From Lachnospiraceae bacterium (GTDB lineage: Bacteria; Bacillota; Clostridia; Lachnospirales; Lachnospiraceae), in contig JAFYAS010000057.1 in assembly GCA_017540605.1 (NCBI GenBank), forward strand, positions 31,993 through 95,992: DNA of 64,000 nt, in the 5' to 3' direction. This document shows, piece after piece, positions 63,873 through 64,000 of this stretch; the stretch's first letter is position 1, and each line of letters opens with the position of its first letter. A model generated the notes under the pieces. The model saw only the letters and a list, made by a program, of their open reading frames with translations. It made no database searches and was not told the DNA's origin. The translations under genes and the position numbers were made by a program.

Positions 63873-64000
63873 AAATACCTCCCATCTGAATTTTTGAAAT
63901 GTAAAAAATCCAGATGGAGAGGCGGAGAACGACACCGCATATCAGAAACAGCCCTACGGCACTTTCCAACAAAAATCGACAAAAGAAAAACCGCAAAGGC

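Larger units (their letters stand above)
56290..64000 (-). mobile_element. Nested mobilizable element with serine recombinase and MobV relaxase (right end outside window)
   Basis: All genes run leftward and the base composition looks richer in G and C than in the conjugative element. The recombinase stop at 56299 lies close to the left junction, the typical end position for TnpX-like enzymes. ParB, MobV, a RepA-like ATPase and sigma-like genes follow. No conjugation channel genes are seen, so the element probably borrows the channel of a helper. Confidence 0.75.

Noticed and set aside
63727..63996. 89-codon frame at the right edge of the window on the minus strand
   Set aside because: It overlaps the start of the sigma-like gene in another frame and has no ribosome site.

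Overview
This window is low-GC (roughly 40-45%) Firmicutes DNA, most likely a gut or rumen Lachnospiraceae. The evidence is the style of the lipoproteins, the strong AGGAGG ribosome sites, GTG and TTG starts, intrinsic terminators, and a Tn1549-like conjugative element of the kind common in Clostridia. No rRNA or housekeeping marker is present, so the genus is not determined.

Host chromosome, 1-15980. A MacAB-like export operon (adaptor end, 950-aa FtsX-type permease, two ATPases) ends at a terminator. A CorC/HlyC-type membrane protein and an ABC-F ATPase follow, overlapping by 8 bases. A well-marked promoter with a palindromic operator then drives a sugar ABC transporter: lipoprotein binding protein and two permeases. 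A second copy of that transporter lies opposite it (12649-15980, minus strand), so the two form a large inverted repeat. The gap holds a YesL-like DUF624 gene and a remnant of a group II intron.

Conjugative element, from 15981 to about 56 kb. It interrupts the second binding-protein gene, removing its signal peptide and start. Its left end has an N-terminally shortened tyrosine integrase and two long hairpins, one with a 5-codon leader. Next come a large candidate structured RNA, a ParM/ParR-like pair, a 1728-aa LPQTG surface protein, a RadC-like and a primase-like gene, an array of TGGATTAAA inverted half-sites, an oriT-like inverted repeat, MobC, a MOBP relaxase, PcfB, VirD4, a Maff2-like pilin, VirB6-like, PrgI, VirB4, a 3D/NlpC hydrolase, a PcfM-like protein, a 2462-aa methylase/helicase, a sortase, a tandem SpoVG protein and a DUF6674-like protein. 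Together these form a Gram-positive type IV secretion system with its own surface adhesin and sortase. Cargo includes an AbiF-like HEPN toxin with a short upstream RNA on the opposite strand, and an RtcB RNA ligase followed by a tRNA cluster. One of those tRNAs has a 37-nt insertion in its T loop. A TnpV-like gene is read entirely inside the methylase/helicase gene in another frame.

Second, nested element, from about 56290 to beyond the window's right edge. All its genes are on the minus strand and its GC looks higher. It carries a large serine recombinase, a small basic protein, a YdbC/PC4-like protein, ParB, a MobV relaxase, a repeat-rich region with an oriT-like hairpin, a RepA-like ATPase, and three sigma-70 region-4-like genes, one broken by an in-frame stop. 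It appears to have inserted eight codons into an unidentified gene.

The strongest leads for something new are the RtcB/interrupted-tRNA cluster, the AbiF toxin with its paired RNA, the overprinted TnpV gene, the structured RNA before parM, and the TGGATTAAA array. All identifications come from reading the sequence; no database search was run.
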